A model generated the notes under the pieces. That model did no database searches, was not told the DNA's origin, and saw nothing but the letters and a program-made list of their open reading frames with translations. From Candidatus Thorarchaeota archaeon (GTDB taxonomy: Archaea; Asgardarchaeota; Thorarchaeia; Thorarchaeales; Thorarchaeaceae): a stretch of 18,500 nt of DNA. A program made the translations under genes and the position numbers. Shown in pieces: positions 1 through 8,196 of the stretch. Where the stretch lies: contig JAHQWZ010000008.1 of NCBI GenBank assembly GCA_029856425.1, forward strand, positions 1 to 18,500, given 5' to 3'. How positions within the stretch are numbered: position 1 is the first letter of the stretch; each line of letters opens with the position of its first letter.

Positions 1-296
1 GGAGCTTCTGGCAGAACTTCCAAGAGATAATCAATATTCTAAACCGACCTGGTAAAGAAGTACTGAAGTACGTCGCAGGTCAACTTGCCACGGCTGGCAA
101 CATTGAAGGGAGTAATGCTATTTTTAACGGAAAGTTCATGCCCGAGCAAGTAGACGATGTCCTGAATAGATACATCGAGTCGTACGTAATCTGTCCAGTG
201 TGCACTCGTCCAGATACTAGTATGGCCAAAGCGGGTAATGCCTATTATCTGATCTGCTCAGCATGCGGAGCCAGAACTTCTGTGAGACCAGTCTGA
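1..296 (+). CDS. eif2b: Translation initiation factor aIF2, beta subunit (3' end only)
   Basis: C-terminal 97 residues of aIF2 beta, read from base 3 to the TGA at 294-296; the 5' part lies outside the window. aIF2 is the GTP-dependent trimer that carries initiator Met-tRNA to the small ribosomal subunit. Visible family marks are the alpha-beta core with LNRPGKEVLKYVAGQLATAG, the segment IFNGKFMPEQVDDVLNRYIE, and the terminal zinc ribbon with two Cys pairs (CPVC and CSAC) around CTRPDTS. The end SVRPV* matches the usual end of the family, so the gene looks intact at its 3' side. The DUF424 gene follows after 14 bases, consistent with one operon. Confidence 0.95.
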   Translation, partial: SFWQNFQEIINILNRPGKEVLKYVAGQLATAGNIEGSNAIFNGKFMPEQVDDVLNRYIESYVICPVCTRPDTSMAKAGNAYYLICSACGARTSVRPV

Positions 297-310
297 TAGG
301 GGGTGTATTC

Positions 311-613
311 TTGCCTAATGTCTACATGCGCGTTCGAGAGACCCACGATGGACATTATGTGGTCGCAATGTGTGATGAATCCCTTCTTGGAAAGACACTG
401 ATAGAGGGGACAGTCAAGTTCAAGGTTTCTCGAGAGTTCTATGGTGAAGAATTGGTTGATGTCAAGACCTGTGTTGAACACCTAAACAGAGCAACAATTG
501 CAAACATGGTCGGGTCAACAAGTGTCAAAACTGCAATGAAGGCCGGCTTTGTACATGAGCAGGCAGTCGCATATATTGAAGGGCATCCGCATGCGCAGTG
601 GGTACGACTCTAA
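311..613 (+). CDS. DUF424 family protein
   Basis: About 100 residues and recognisable as the archaeal DUF424 family, whose function is unknown. Family marks are the segment AMCDESLLGKTLIEGTVKFK, then SREFYGEELV, the helix RATIANMVG, and the end GHPHAQWVRL. I choose the TTG at 311 because a GGGGG run at 299-303 lies 7 bases upstream. The ATG at 326 would remove conserved N-terminal residues, and an earlier ATG at 263 lies inside the aIF2 beta gene. The close spacing behind aIF2 beta suggests a translation-linked role, but that is inference. The stop codon overlaps by 3-4 bases with the stop of the convergent NifX-like gene. Confidence 0.85.
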   Translation: MPNVYMRVRETHDGHYVVAMCDESLLGKTLIEGTVKFKVSREFYGEELVDVKTCVEHLNRATIANMVGSTSVKTAMKAGFVHEQAVAYIEGHPHAQWVRL

Positions 614-987
614 GAATGATTTGATCCGCCGCCACACAGCGAATCTGACCCCATATGGGATGAGTTTCCTTCCAGATAGTTTCGAAGAACTTCTCCCACA
701 GTGACTCCTTCCGCCTTAACAACAGTCATCCCTGCCTCTTGAGTTATCATGTAGGGACGCCGTCCCATTCCTGAAGCTATCAGAATCTTCACACCTCTCT
801 CAGCCAAGGCCATAACAGGTTCAGCACAACTCGAATGCCCTGAATTTGTCACTGTTTCCACATTCGTTATTTCGCCATCCACAACAGTGGATACAACAAA
901 CATTGGACTATGTCCAAAATGTCCACTTATTGGACTGTCAAGTCCTTGTTCAGTAATCGCTGGTACTGCTATCTTGTATGTAGTCAT
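610..987 (-). CDS. Dinitrogenase iron-molybdenum cofactor biosynthesis (NifX/NifB-like) domain protein
   Basis: About 125 residues with a single NifX/NifB C-terminal-like domain, RNase H-like in fold. Marks are KIAVPAITEQGLDSPISGHF at the N-terminus, GHFGHSPMF, SGHSSCAEPVMALAERGVK and LIASGMGRRP. In nitrogenase systems such domains bind Fe-S or FeMo-cofactor precursors, but stand-alone archaeal copies are widespread without nitrogenase and have no settled role. The tail is rich in Cys, His and Gly (HMGSDSLCGGGSNHS), which could bind metal. I prefer the ATG at 987 because GAGGA lies about 9 bases before it. An ATG at 996 overlapping the stop of the upstream DUF134 gene as ATGA is the alternative. 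The gene is probably co-transcribed with DUF134. Confidence 0.85.
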   Translation of the reverse strand: MTTYKIAVPAITEQGLDSPISGHFGHSPMFVVSTVVDGEITNVETVTNSGHSSCAEPVMALAERGVKILIASGMGRRPYMITQEAGMTVVKAEGVTVGEVLRNYLEGNSSHMGSDSLCGGGSNHS

Positions 988-992
988 CCATA

Positions 993-1424
993 TCATTCCT
1001 CGTCTGTTTTGGGCCTCTTTCTTCTATGTAAGATACTTGAGCCGCATTGGGGACAGCTTCTAGGTCTTGGCTCTCCAAGAGGGGCCTCTACTATAGTTTC
1101 GCATCTTTCACATTCAAACACACGGACATCGCAGGGTAAGACGTATTCTCCCCCCTCAATCCGCAGCACAATTCCTCGCACTATCGTTTTAGCAATCTTT
1201 TTCCTTGCTGATGTCAGAATTCGATTGAACGTGGGTTGGCTGACGTGCATCGCATCACTGGCGTCCCTCTGATTTAATCCTTCAAAGTCAGCCAGTCTAA
1301 TAGCCTCGAATTCGTCAACTGTAATAGATATCTCGTCAAGCTCTTTTGCAGGAATGCCAGCAGGCTTAAAGATGGATATCACAGGTTCTTGTGAAACCTT
1401 TCTGAACTGCTTCCTTCGAGGCAT
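993..1424 (-). CDS. DUF134 (UPF0251) putative DNA-binding protein
   Basis: 143 residues of the DUF134/UPF0251 family, predicted DNA-binding proteins with a sigma-70 region 4-like helix-turn-helix. The start MPRRK is typical. The segment DEFEAIRLADFEGLNQRDAS (about 37-56) leads into the helix-turn-helix with VSQPTFNRIL (61-70). A C-terminal region holds five Cys (98, 105, 108, 124, 127), the last four as two CxxC pairs likely to bind zinc. It is the first gene of a two-gene unit with the NifX-like protein downstream (ATGA contact), a pairing common in archaea, so it may regulate that gene or act with it. No Shine-Dalgarno motif is visible, and translation may be leaderless. Confidence 0.87.
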   Translation of the reverse strand: MPRRKQFRKVSQEPVISIFKPAGIPAKELDEISITVDEFEAIRLADFEGLNQRDASDAMHVSQPTFNRILTSARKKIAKTIVRGIVLRIEGGEYVLPCDVRVFECERCETIVEAPLGEPRPRSCPQCGSSILHRRKRPKTDEE

Positions 1425-1493
1425 GAGGAGTTATCAATCATAATTCAAAAAAAGGTTCCGTTGAATCAATGGCATTATGAAACGGTTGTATCC

Positions 1494-1512
1494 TACCACG
1501 TTTTAAGGAATC
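1494..1512 (+). promoter_or_regulatory. Putative TATA-type promoter of nmd3
   Basis: The stretch cacgttttaaggaat has a TTTTAA core about 27 bases before the nmd3 ATG at 1532, and no Shine-Dalgarno motif is visible between them. This spacing fits a leaderless archaeal transcript starting at or near the ATG. It lies in the 107-base gap between the divergent DUF134 and nmd3 genes. Confidence 0.35.
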
Positions 1513-1531
1513 ACAGAGAATAACACAGTTG

Positions 1532-2617
1532 ATGACCTTGGCTACCCCCTGCTATGAGTGTGGAGATAAATCTTTGATTGATGGTCTCTGCGCCGATTGT
1601 TACAGAAGAGCACATCCATTAGTTGAGGTAAGGTCTCCACTCAAATTACTTGCGTGCAAAAGATGCGGGGCAGTTAAGGTACCAGGTGGATGGAAAACAA
1701 TCATCGAGCAAACATCCGATTCTGAAGAATTGATAGAGCACGAGATTGAAATCTTACTCCAGCAGGAGATCAAAACACACGCTGCTGATGTGCAGCTAGA
1801 GTACTCCCAGGAAAAAATTCTGGATCGAGTTCGTCACATCTTAGTCGTTGCAAGTGGGAAGTCCGAACCATCTCTCACAGAGCATTCTGAGAGTTATCCC
1901 ATTGAGTTGCGATTCAGTTATGGTACATGCGACACATGTGCTATGATGAGTGGGGGTTATCATGAAGCAATTCTCCAAGTCAGAGCGGATGAGCGGCAAA
2001 TCACTGACAAGGAAGAGGATGAGATTGTTTCTGTGGTCACTGACCTAACGGTGGCGAAATATGGCAAGGATGTAAAGGCCTTTGTGACAGAGGTAAGCAG
2101 GGACAAGTATGGGCTAGACTTCAAGATTGGTTCTGAGCACCTTTGTAGGCGCATAGCAGACGAGCTTCAAGAGAGATACCTTGCCCAACGCAAGGAGAAC
2201 TATAGGCTTGTTGGCGAAGACAAAGCAGGCAAGAAGAAGTACCGGATAACCATCCTCATTCGACTTCAGAGATTCACGATTGGCGACTTTTTACGAATTG
2301 ACTCAAAACCATGTCAAGTCACTTCAATGGGACGTGGTGGTCTCAGTTGCTATAGTCTTCCGGACGGAAATCGATTTACAATTAATCCAAAAAGTGCGAA
2401 ATGGCGGACTATTGAGTTCATCTCACCAGAGTCAGACAAGCGCCAATTCATGATTGTGTCGAATCATCATAGTCAGCCAGTCCAAATCATGGACTCTAAG
2501 AGTTTTGACATGCACGAGATTGATCAGAAGGATCTGACTATAGATGTGTCAACCGGAGAGACTGTTTTTGGCGTGTATCTAGATGATCGAGTATATCTAA
2601 TTCCGTCTGATGACTGA
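1532..2617 (+). CDS. nmd3: NMD3-family ribosomal large-subunit maturation protein
   Basis: 361 residues of the NMD3 family. In eukaryotes NMD3 binds the late 60S subunit and adapts it for nuclear export; archaeal homologues presumably act in the cytoplasm in 50S maturation. The N-terminus carries the diagnostic zinc-binding Cys pairs: CYECG, CADC, CKRCG and, around residue 130, CDTCAMMSGGYHEA, whose last part is a strong family signature. The remainder contains OB-like and SH3-like beta-rich segments. The ATG at 1532 is used; a TTG directly before it (1529) is an alternative. aIF1A, RIO1 and the KH protein follow, all ribosome-related, so the setting supports the call. Confidence 0.93.
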   Translation: MTLATPCYECGDKSLIDGLCADCYRRAHPLVEVRSPLKLLACKRCGAVKVPGGWKTIIEQTSDSEELIEHEIEILLQQEIKTHAADVQLEYSQEKILDRVRHILVVASGKSEPSLTEHSESYPIELRFSYGTCDTCAMMSGGYHEAILQVRADERQITDKEEDEIVSVVTDLTVAKYGKDVKAFVTEVSRDKYGLDFKIGSEHLCRRIADELQERYLAQRKENYRLVGEDKAGKKKYRITILIRLQRFTIGDFLRIDSKPCQVTSMGRGGLSCYSLPDGNRFTINPKSAKWRTIEFISPESDKRQFMIVSNHHSQPVQIMDSKSFDMHEIDQKDLTIDVSTGETVFGVYLDDRVYLIPSDD

Positions 2618-2639
2618 ATTAAAGAATGTGTGGAGAGCT

Positions 2640-2651
2640 ACGCTTAAATGG
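2640..2651 (+). promoter_or_regulatory. Possible TATA element upstream of aIF1A
   Basis: A short A/T stretch, gcttaaat, lies within the 98-base gap between nmd3 and the aIF1A start. It would put a transcript start near 2670 with a leader of about 45 bases that includes the strong GGAGG at 2705-2709. The evidence is weak, because read-through from nmd3 is equally possible. Confidence 0.25.
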
Positions 2652-2715
2652 TCACCCTCGGCATGGAGAGTTAAGCCCAAGACACTCTAGTATGGGCTAT
2701 GAACGGAGGATTATT

Positions 2716-3045
2716 TTGTCCCGTAGAGGTAAACGCCGACCACAAGGTCCCCCAACCGAAGAACTCGTCAGGGTTAGAACTCCCAGGCGTGATGATGGAG
2801 AGATGTATGGAATCATCATTCAAATGCTAGGTTTTGACAGGGTCCGGGTGCGATGTGAGGATGGCGAGATTCGTATAGGACGCATACCTGGTCGAATGAA
2901 GAAACGAGTCTGGATGCGTGTTGGTGACACAGTCCTCATTACTCCATGGGACTTTCAATCCGATGAGAAGTGTGATGTCGTATACAGATATCGAGGCAAT
3001 GAGCTTGACTGGCTGCAAAAGAGGGGCCTTCTGAAGATGTTCTAG
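2716..3045 (+). CDS. eif1a: Translation initiation factor aIF1A
   Basis: 109 residues of aIF1A, the OB-fold (S1-like) factor that binds the decoding A site of the small subunit and helps place the initiator tRNA. A basic N-terminal tail (MSRRGKRRPQG) is followed by GEMYGIIIQMLGFDRVRVRC, the IGRIPGRMKKRVWMRVGDTV core and TPWDFQSDEKCDVVYRY, all characteristic. Length and end match the family. I choose the TTG at 2716 because GGAGG at 2705-2709 lies 6 bases upstream and the resulting start is family-like. In-frame ATGs at 2626 and 2692 would add non-conserved residues. Confidence 0.93.
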   Translation: MSRRGKRRPQGPPTEELVRVRTPRRDDGEMYGIIIQMLGFDRVRVRCEDGEIRIGRIPGRMKKRVWMRVGDTVLITPWDFQSDEKCDVVYRYRGNELDWLQKRGLLKMF

Positions 3046-3121
3046 GTCAAGCTTTTTCTGAACAACTATCGGATTTGCACTGAATTTAGTTCCTCCGCGT
3101 CTGATAGGAAGTCATGGCAAG

Positions 3122-3910
3122 TTGAGAGACCTAGACAAGAAGCATGAGCGATATCTATCCGAGCTCGACCGTCGCAAGATGAAGCGGCGAAAGGACTCTG
3201 ACGAATTCAAAGTAGTTGAAGGCGTGATTGATCCTCCTACTCTGAAAGCCCTATACAAGCTTCTCAGTAGAGGAGCCATCAATGTGCTTCATGGCGCTAT
3301 TAGCACTGGAAAGGAAGCCAACGTCTACTGTGGAGAAGATCTTGAAGGCACCCCTGTGGCCGTCAAGATATATCGTGTAAGCACCGCTGAAACAGACTTT
3401 ATGCTTGAATATATTGTTGGGGACCCCCGGTTCAAACGTGTTGGTCGTCGTAGCAGAACTCTGATCCCTCAGTGGGCACTCAAGGAGTACAAGAATCTGA
3501 ATCGGTATCACGAAGCAGGAGTGCGTGTTCCCAAACCTCTTGATATTCAAAGGAACGTCCTTGTTATGGAGTTCATTGGTGATTTAGCTTCCGGAACCCC
3601 CGCAAAATTGATGAAGAACGTAGAAATTGACTCTCCAGTTGACACATTCAACGAAATCATCAACATGATTCAGATTGGCTATATTGAAGCAGGACTAGTT
3701 CATGCTGATCTTAGCGAATACAACATCCTGTGGCATAATGGTCCTGTAGTAATAGACGTGTCCCAAGCTGTTCTCAAGACACACGACAATGCGAGTCGCT
3801 ACTTGCTCCGGGACATCAGCAATATCACAACCTTTTTCCAGAAACTTGGTGTCGATGCTGAGGACCCCAAAGAAATAACAAAAGAGATACTGTCCTCTGG
3901 TGAAAAGTAA
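3122..3910 (+). CDS. rio1: RIO1-type atypical serine protein kinase
   Basis: 262 residues of the RIO1 family, ATPase/kinases that act in final maturation of the small ribosomal subunit. Visible motifs are the nucleotide-binding loop STGKEANVY (61-69), the lysine in VAVKIYR (Lys82), the catalytic loop HADLSEYN (194-201, with Asp196 and Asn201) and the metal-binding segment IDVSQAV (Asp212). The flexible loop between 100 and 118 and the hinge VMEFIG are in place, so the enzyme looks complete. The start is a TTG at 3122 with AGGA about 12 bases upstream, and no better start is available. The KH-domain gene begins directly after the stop codon with no gap, so the two are surely co-transcribed. 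Confidence 0.95.
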   Translation: MRDLDKKHERYLSELDRRKMKRRKDSDEFKVVEGVIDPPTLKALYKLLSRGAINVLHGAISTGKEANVYCGEDLEGTPVAVKIYRVSTAETDFMLEYIVGDPRFKRVGRRSRTLIPQWALKEYKNLNRYHEAGVRVPKPLDIQRNVLVMEFIGDLASGTPAKLMKNVEIDSPVDTFNEIINMIQIGYIEAGLVHADLSEYNILWHNGPVVIDVSQAVLKTHDNASRYLLRDISNITTFFQKLGVDAEDPKEITKEILSSGEK

Positions 3911-4477
3911 ATGCAGCTATATGAAACTGTCAGGGTGCCAGCAGAACGCGTTGGCGTGATTGTAGGGCGAAATGGCAGAGTGAGAAAGAGAGTTGAGAAG
4001 CTCACAAACACGAATATTGAGGTAGACTCGGAGGGCATTGTAAAGATAACCGGTCGCGAGGACACAGAGGACCCGGTCTTAGCCTGGAAAGCCAAGGACA
4101 TAATTCGAGCTATGGCTCGGGGATTCAGTCCAAAGAACGCACTGTCTCTCATTGATGAGGATGCGCGTCTAATCGTCATCTCACTCCGCGAAGTGGTTGG
4201 GTCGTCTCCCAACCAACTAAAGCGGGTAGCTGGTAGAATCATTGGAGAGAAAGGACGGACTAGACGCGCAATTGAGCAGATCACAGAGGTCAAAATATCA
4301 ATCTATGGAAGAACTGTTGCCCTCATCGGTTACGATCCTGGACTCCAGTATGCTCAGAAAGCTGTCGATATGATTATTGGTGGAGCCCCTCATGGTGCAG
4401 TCTATGCGATGCTAGAGAGAGCACGAAGAGATATGACCAGAATGGAGGCAGAGCTCTGGGAAGATACAGATCTCTAA
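3911..4477 (+). CDS. KH-domain rRNA-processing protein (Pno1/Dim2- and Krr1-like)
   Basis: 188 residues with two KH RNA-binding domains. The first has the GxxG loop GRNG (19-22) and the second GEKG (112-115), followed by a helix with RRAIEQITEVKISIYG. The architecture and the segment AMARGFSPKNALSLIDED match the archaeal relatives of eukaryotic Pno1/Dim2 and Krr1, which help 18S rRNA and small-subunit maturation. The gene begins immediately after the RIO1 stop codon, a conserved archaeal order. In eukaryotes RIO1 and Pno1/Dim2 act on the same late pre-40S particle, which supports a joint role here. Confidence 0.93.
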   Translation: MQLYETVRVPAERVGVIVGRNGRVRKRVEKLTNTNIEVDSEGIVKITGREDTEDPVLAWKAKDIIRAMARGFSPKNALSLIDEDARLIVISLREVVGSSPNQLKRVAGRIIGEKGRTRRAIEQITEVKISIYGRTVALIGYDPGLQYAQKAVDMIIGGAPHGAVYAMLERARRDMTRMEAELWEDTDL

Positions 4478-4530
4478 AGCGACGTAATACCCGAGCTAAT
4501 AATCCCTATGGGCCTTTTGGCAGTTGAGCA

Positions 4531-6048
4531 ATGACCGTGATAAATCAGTCTGTGGAAGGTTTTCGTAGTATTTCGCCTGCTGAGTTCTTCTACAGGAACC
4601 GCCAAATGGCAGGATTCGGGAATTCCACACAATCGGTCTATTCCACCTTGAGAGAGCTTGTCGAGAATAGTCTGGACGCCTGCGAAGACGCGCAATGCAT
4701 TCCTAAGATAAGGATTACAATAGACAGTCTGTCATCTGATGTCTTGAGTATCAGAGTAGCTGACAATGGAACAGGGCTTCCATATCAACAAGTGCCCGAA
4801 GCATTTGGGAGGGTTTTGTACGGTAGCAAGTATGATCAGAAACAGAAGAGAGGCACATTCGGGCTTGGAGTGACAATGGCAATCCTATATGGTCAAATCA
4901 CCGCAGATTCACCTGTTTTTATTCATACCCAGAATAGCTCTGGCCCGGGAAGAATCTACAGTCTTCTGATTGATGTAGAGAAGAATCTGCCGATTATTGA
5001 GAATGAGCGGGAAAAGTCCCGGTCCAAAGATGGCACGACTGTGGCAATCACACTGAGGGGTGATTTGAAACGGGCTAAAGAACGAGTTGTTGAATACATC
5101 CGATTAACCACAATTGCCTCTCCCCATGCGGTTATTGAGTTTGGTTTTGATGGTGAGTCGACTGAAGTAGTGGGCGGTTGGTCTCATAAAGTTCCAGATG
5201 CACCGGTTTCATCTAAACCGCATCCCAGAGTTGCCGACTTGGAGCTATTACGGAGAATGATGGCTAGGAGTCCTTCGACCAAGATTCACGATTTCCTGGT
5301 CGATTCGTTTCAACAGGTGGGGACAAGAACAGCTACGCGTTTTCTGAAATTCGTTGGTATTGACCCAGGTCTGAGAATCGAATCACTCACCCGTGCGGAT
5401 ATTACGAGTCTAAGTTTATCCCTCCGCAGATTTGATGGATTTGGACCTCCAGATAGCAGATGTCTTAGTCCAATAGGCGAGGAGGCTTTCCTCCTCTCTG
5501 TAGAGTCCCTCTTCAGCAACTCATGGATGCAATATTCAAAACGGAGCCCCTCAGAATGGCAAGGACACCCGTTCTTCGTTGAGGGCATCATTGCCGTCGG
5601 AAATGAGTTCCCAAAGGGTGACACCCCCACACTCTATCGTTTTGCAAATCGAGTACCCCTACTATATGATGCAAGCGACGACATATTGACAAAGTCAGTA
5701 AAGCGGCTCAATTGGAAACACTATGGAATCTCTGTGCCCATGCCTGTCGCCCTCTTCATTCATTTTGGATCAACAAAAGTGCCGTACAGAGCAGCTGGAA
5801 AGCAGTCATTGGCACATATGAAAGAGATAGAAACAGACGTTACTGGACTTATTCGCTCGCTTGGACGATCGTTGAGGAAGTTTGCATGTCGCAAAGAGCA
5901 ATCCAAACGCGATGCAAGAAAGATGCAGGAGTTCTCGGAGATGTTCAAAATTGTTACCAAGTATGGACCAGCCCTCGCAGAGGTTGAACCGCCTTCCTCT
6001 ACGACACACATGGTTAGATCCCTCTTTGAGGTGAACACTGATGTCTGA
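4531..6048 (+). CDS. top6B: DNA topoisomerase VI subunit B
   Basis: 505 residues of the ATPase subunit of type IIB topoisomerase VI, which with subunit A passes one duplex through another to relax or decatenate DNA. The GHKL ATP-binding site is complete: N-box RELVENSLDA (Glu42, Asn46), ADNGTG (77-82) and the lid RGTFGLGVTMAILYG (107-121). A helix-two-turn-helix segment lies at about 228-310, and the transducer domain carries KRLNWKHYG, with Lys396 a candidate switch lysine. Length is usual for the family. The last 8 bases overlap the start of top6A, so the two subunits are translationally coupled. The Shine-Dalgarno motif before the ATG is weak. Confidence 0.96.
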   Translation: MTVINQSVEGFRSISPAEFFYRNRQMAGFGNSTQSVYSTLRELVENSLDACEDAQCIPKIRITIDSLSSDVLSIRVADNGTGLPYQQVPEAFGRVLYGSKYDQKQKRGTFGLGVTMAILYGQITADSPVFIHTQNSSGPGRIYSLLIDVEKNLPIIENEREKSRSKDGTTVAITLRGDLKRAKERVVEYIRLTTIASPHAVIEFGFDGESTEVVGGWSHKVPDAPVSSKPHPRVADLELLRRMMARSPSTKIHDFLVDSFQQVGTRTATRFLKFVGIDPGLRIESLTRADITSLSLSLRRFDGFGPPDSRCLSPIGEEAFLLSVESLFSNSWMQYSKRSPSEWQGHPFFVEGIIAVGNEFPKGDTPTLYRFANRVPLLYDASDDILTKSVKRLNWKHYGISVPMPVALFIHFGSTKVPYRAAGKQSLAHMKEIETDVTGLIRSLGRSLRKFACRKEQSKRDARKMQEFSEMFKIVTKYGPALAEVEPPSSTTHMVRSLFEVNTDV

Positions 6049-7090
6049 ACAGAAACCAGTCGACACACTCAAGGAAATAGGATTGAGAATAACAGAGGCC
6101 ATAACAGAAGGAAGATTTCCAGTAGTAGACCTACCAAATCGAGGCACTGATAATATTGAGTTTGATGCAGAACTCAATCAGTTTGTTCTTGGAGAATCCA
6201 AGGTAAAGAGGGACTCGAGTAATCTGAAGCATATTCGGAGCTTCGCACAGCTCACATGGGTGGCATATTTCGCTAAGCAACTCCTAGATAGCAATCGAAC
6301 AAGCTCATTGAGGGACTTGTATTATTCCAGTGAAGCTTTTGAAGTGAGATTTAATGACCAAGGAGAGTCGGATCGTATCATTACTGACCTTGAGTGTCTG
6401 ACAGGCCAGCCGCGTGAAGCCTTTGGTATCTATCCAGAGGAGCACTCATCTGTTTTCGGTTCAGTCAAGATGAATTACACAGTTCCCGGATACGAAGGAC
6501 GGGAAGTTGACCTTACGCTGAGCCCAGATGGACTTCCAATAGGGAGAGCACTGATGACGGCAGAGCCTGCAGAAACAGATGCAAAGATGATTTTAGCAGT
6601 AGAGTCTGGTGGAATGTTCTCACGACTGATTGAAACCAAAGCTTGGAAACGTTTTCGGGCGATACTTGTGCAATTGGGAGGTCAGCCGCCACGATCAACA
6701 CGTACTCTAATGCGAAAACTGCATGAGGCATTTGACCTTCCTGTGTTTCTATTCACCGATGGAGACCCTTGGGGAATGCATATTGCTCAGGTCGTCAAGA
6801 GCGGCAGCGCTAATGCAGCCCATATCTCTGGACTAACGATTCCCAACGCTAAATGGATTGGTGTGACTCCAGCGGACATTCGTGAGTATTCACTGCCTTC
6901 TGAACCAATGTCCAGCGTAGACCTCAAACGACTGGACGAACTTGCACGTGATATTAGATATACAGGACATATTTGGCAGAAACATATAGCCGAGTTTCGT
7001 AGTCTGCGAAGAAAGGCCGAACAACAAGCATTCAGTAGGTATGGCACGGACTTTGTCGTTGAAACTTATCTTCCTGACAAATTAGAGTAG
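6041..7090 (+). CDS. top6A: DNA topoisomerase VI subunit A (Spo11-like)
   Basis: 349 residues of the DNA-cleaving subunit of topoisomerase VI, homologous to the meiotic nuclease Spo11. The winged-helix domain has RDLYYSS (91-97), with Tyr95 expected to be the nucleophile that forms the 5'-phosphotyrosyl link. The Toprim domain has LAVESGGMF (Glu188) and TDGDPWG (Asp240, Asp242), which bind magnesium. The segment LTLSPDGLPIGRA is also characteristic. The ATG lies inside the end of top6B (8-base overlap). The stop is separated by only 10 bases from the end of the convergent glycosyl-phosphate transferase gene. Confidence 0.96.
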   Translation: MSEQKPVDTLKEIGLRITEAITEGRFPVVDLPNRGTDNIEFDAELNQFVLGESKVKRDSSNLKHIRSFAQLTWVAYFAKQLLDSNRTSSLRDLYYSSEAFEVRFNDQGESDRIITDLECLTGQPREAFGIYPEEHSSVFGSVKMNYTVPGYEGREVDLTLSPDGLPIGRALMTAEPAETDAKMILAVESGGMFSRLIETKAWKRFRAILVQLGGQPPRSTRTLMRKLHEAFDLPVFLFTDGDPWGMHIAQVVKSGSANAAHISGLTIPNAKWIGVTPADIREYSLPSEPMSSVDLKRLDELARDIRYTGHIWQKHIAEFRSLRRKAEQQAFSRYGTDFVVETYLPDKLE

Positions 7091-7100
7091 CATCAATAAT

Positions 7101-8108
7101 TTAGAGGACAAGTAGGAAAACTGCACTGAATGCAATAACCGCCTGTATCAGTATCAATAGGGATACGTTCCTCTTTTCAGTTACATTATCTGACATGTGT
7201 GGCAATATCCAGTACATTGTGAACGGTCCGACTACCTCGAGAGTCCCATCCTCCCTTGGACTGGCAAACTTCACGTATTCAATCCCCTTTCGGTGCACGT
7301 AGGTTCTGTACATGATATAAAGGAGAAAATTAAGGCCGAATGGCAAGTACAGGAAAATGGCGAGTCTGTCCATATTACCCAATATGAGTGCTGCAGCTAT
7401 GGCAGCTCCCATTGGCAGTCTTCCAACATCTCCAGGCAATATCTTCGCGGGGAAGCGGTTAAAGATTAGGAATGCCAAGCATGCACCAAGAAGAGCACCT
7501 GCCACCACTCCTGAGTCCAGAAGAGCTTGGCTGGTTTCAGTTGCATCGATGAACGATAGTAACACGACATACAAAATCAGGGACCCGGAGTTGACAGCAG
7601 CGAGACCTGCTTCTAGACCATTCATTCCTCCATACATGTTGGTGGAATCAATAATGAAAGTCATCATCAACGGAATGACGACCAGGGGATAAAGCACACC
7701 TAGATCAACAGTCCCGATTAGCGGGATGGACATTGTGGTTGTTCCTACCTGCATTGCCATCATTGGGATGGAGGCAAGCATGGGAAGCACAATCTTGGTC
7801 CGATTCCTGAAGTCGAGATTGTCATCCAAGAGCCCAATCATTCCAGCTAGTAGTATTGAAACCAGAGCTGCTAGCAGACCAGTATCGATCTCCTGCCCCT
7901 GAAATGTTGTGATTCCTATCACAATCAGCAAGGAGGTCACCATGGCGAAAAGAACCACAAATCCTCCTCCTTTCGCCACTTTCGGTTTGTCGGGCTTATG
8001 GACATCTATGCCCATTATGTCCTTTTCCTTCAGAATCTTAATCGTTCTAGGCATTGTAATGACTACTAGTGAAAAAGCAAGAATGATGGCTATGAGGACC
8101 GTCAACAA
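7101..8108 (-). CDS. GPT/MraY-superfamily UDP-sugar:polyprenyl-phosphate GlcNAc-1-P transferase (Alg7/AglH-like)
   Basis: 335 residues and about ten hydrophobic segments. This integral membrane enzyme is expected to move a sugar 1-phosphate, probably GlcNAc-1-P, from a UDP-sugar onto dolichyl phosphate, the first step of lipid-linked glycan assembly. Family motifs are DVHKPDKPKVAKGGG (35-49), GLLDDNLDFRNRTK (92-105, with the Asp pair), STNMYGGMNGLEAG (155-168) and PGDVGRLPMGA (225-235). The order and the Asn/Gly-rich loop resemble eukaryotic Alg7/DPAGT1 more than bacterial MraY. The loop GDVGRLPMG departs from the usual GDT(F/Y)xxFxG form. The first available start is a TTG at 8108. The gene is divergent from the ribophorin I-like gene, which fits an N-glycosylation locus. 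The exact sugar substrate cannot be read from the sequence. Confidence 0.85.
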   Translation of the reverse strand: MLTVLIAIILAFSLVVITMPRTIKILKEKDIMGIDVHKPDKPKVAKGGGFVVLFAMVTSLLIVIGITTFQGQEIDTGLLAALVSILLAGMIGLLDDNLDFRNRTKIVLPMLASIPMMAMQVGTTTMSIPLIGTVDLGVLYPLVVIPLMMTFIIDSTNMYGGMNGLEAGLAAVNSGSLILYVVLLSFIDATETSQALLDSGVVAGALLGACLAFLIFNRFPAKILPGDVGRLPMGAAIAAALILGNMDRLAIFLYLPFGLNFLLYIMYRTYVHRKGIEYVKFASPREDGTLEVVGPFTMYWILPHMSDNVTEKRNVSLLILIQAVIAFSAVFLLVL

Positions 8109-8196
8109 CTTGGGCGTTTCTCCTTTTTAGGCTCAATTGCGTCGCTTTTTTACACTTTTCGGATAGAAGAATGCAGTGGTACAACGATTCGCATGA

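Noticed and set aside
910..1272. Open frame on the plus strand across the DUF134 and NifX-like genes
   Set aside because: It is antisense to two recognisable genes, and its product has no coherent domain pattern.
2626..2715. In-frame N-terminal extension of aIF1A from ATG 2626 or ATG 2692
   Set aside because: The extra residues are not family-like, and a strong GGAGG sits 6 bases before TTG 2716.
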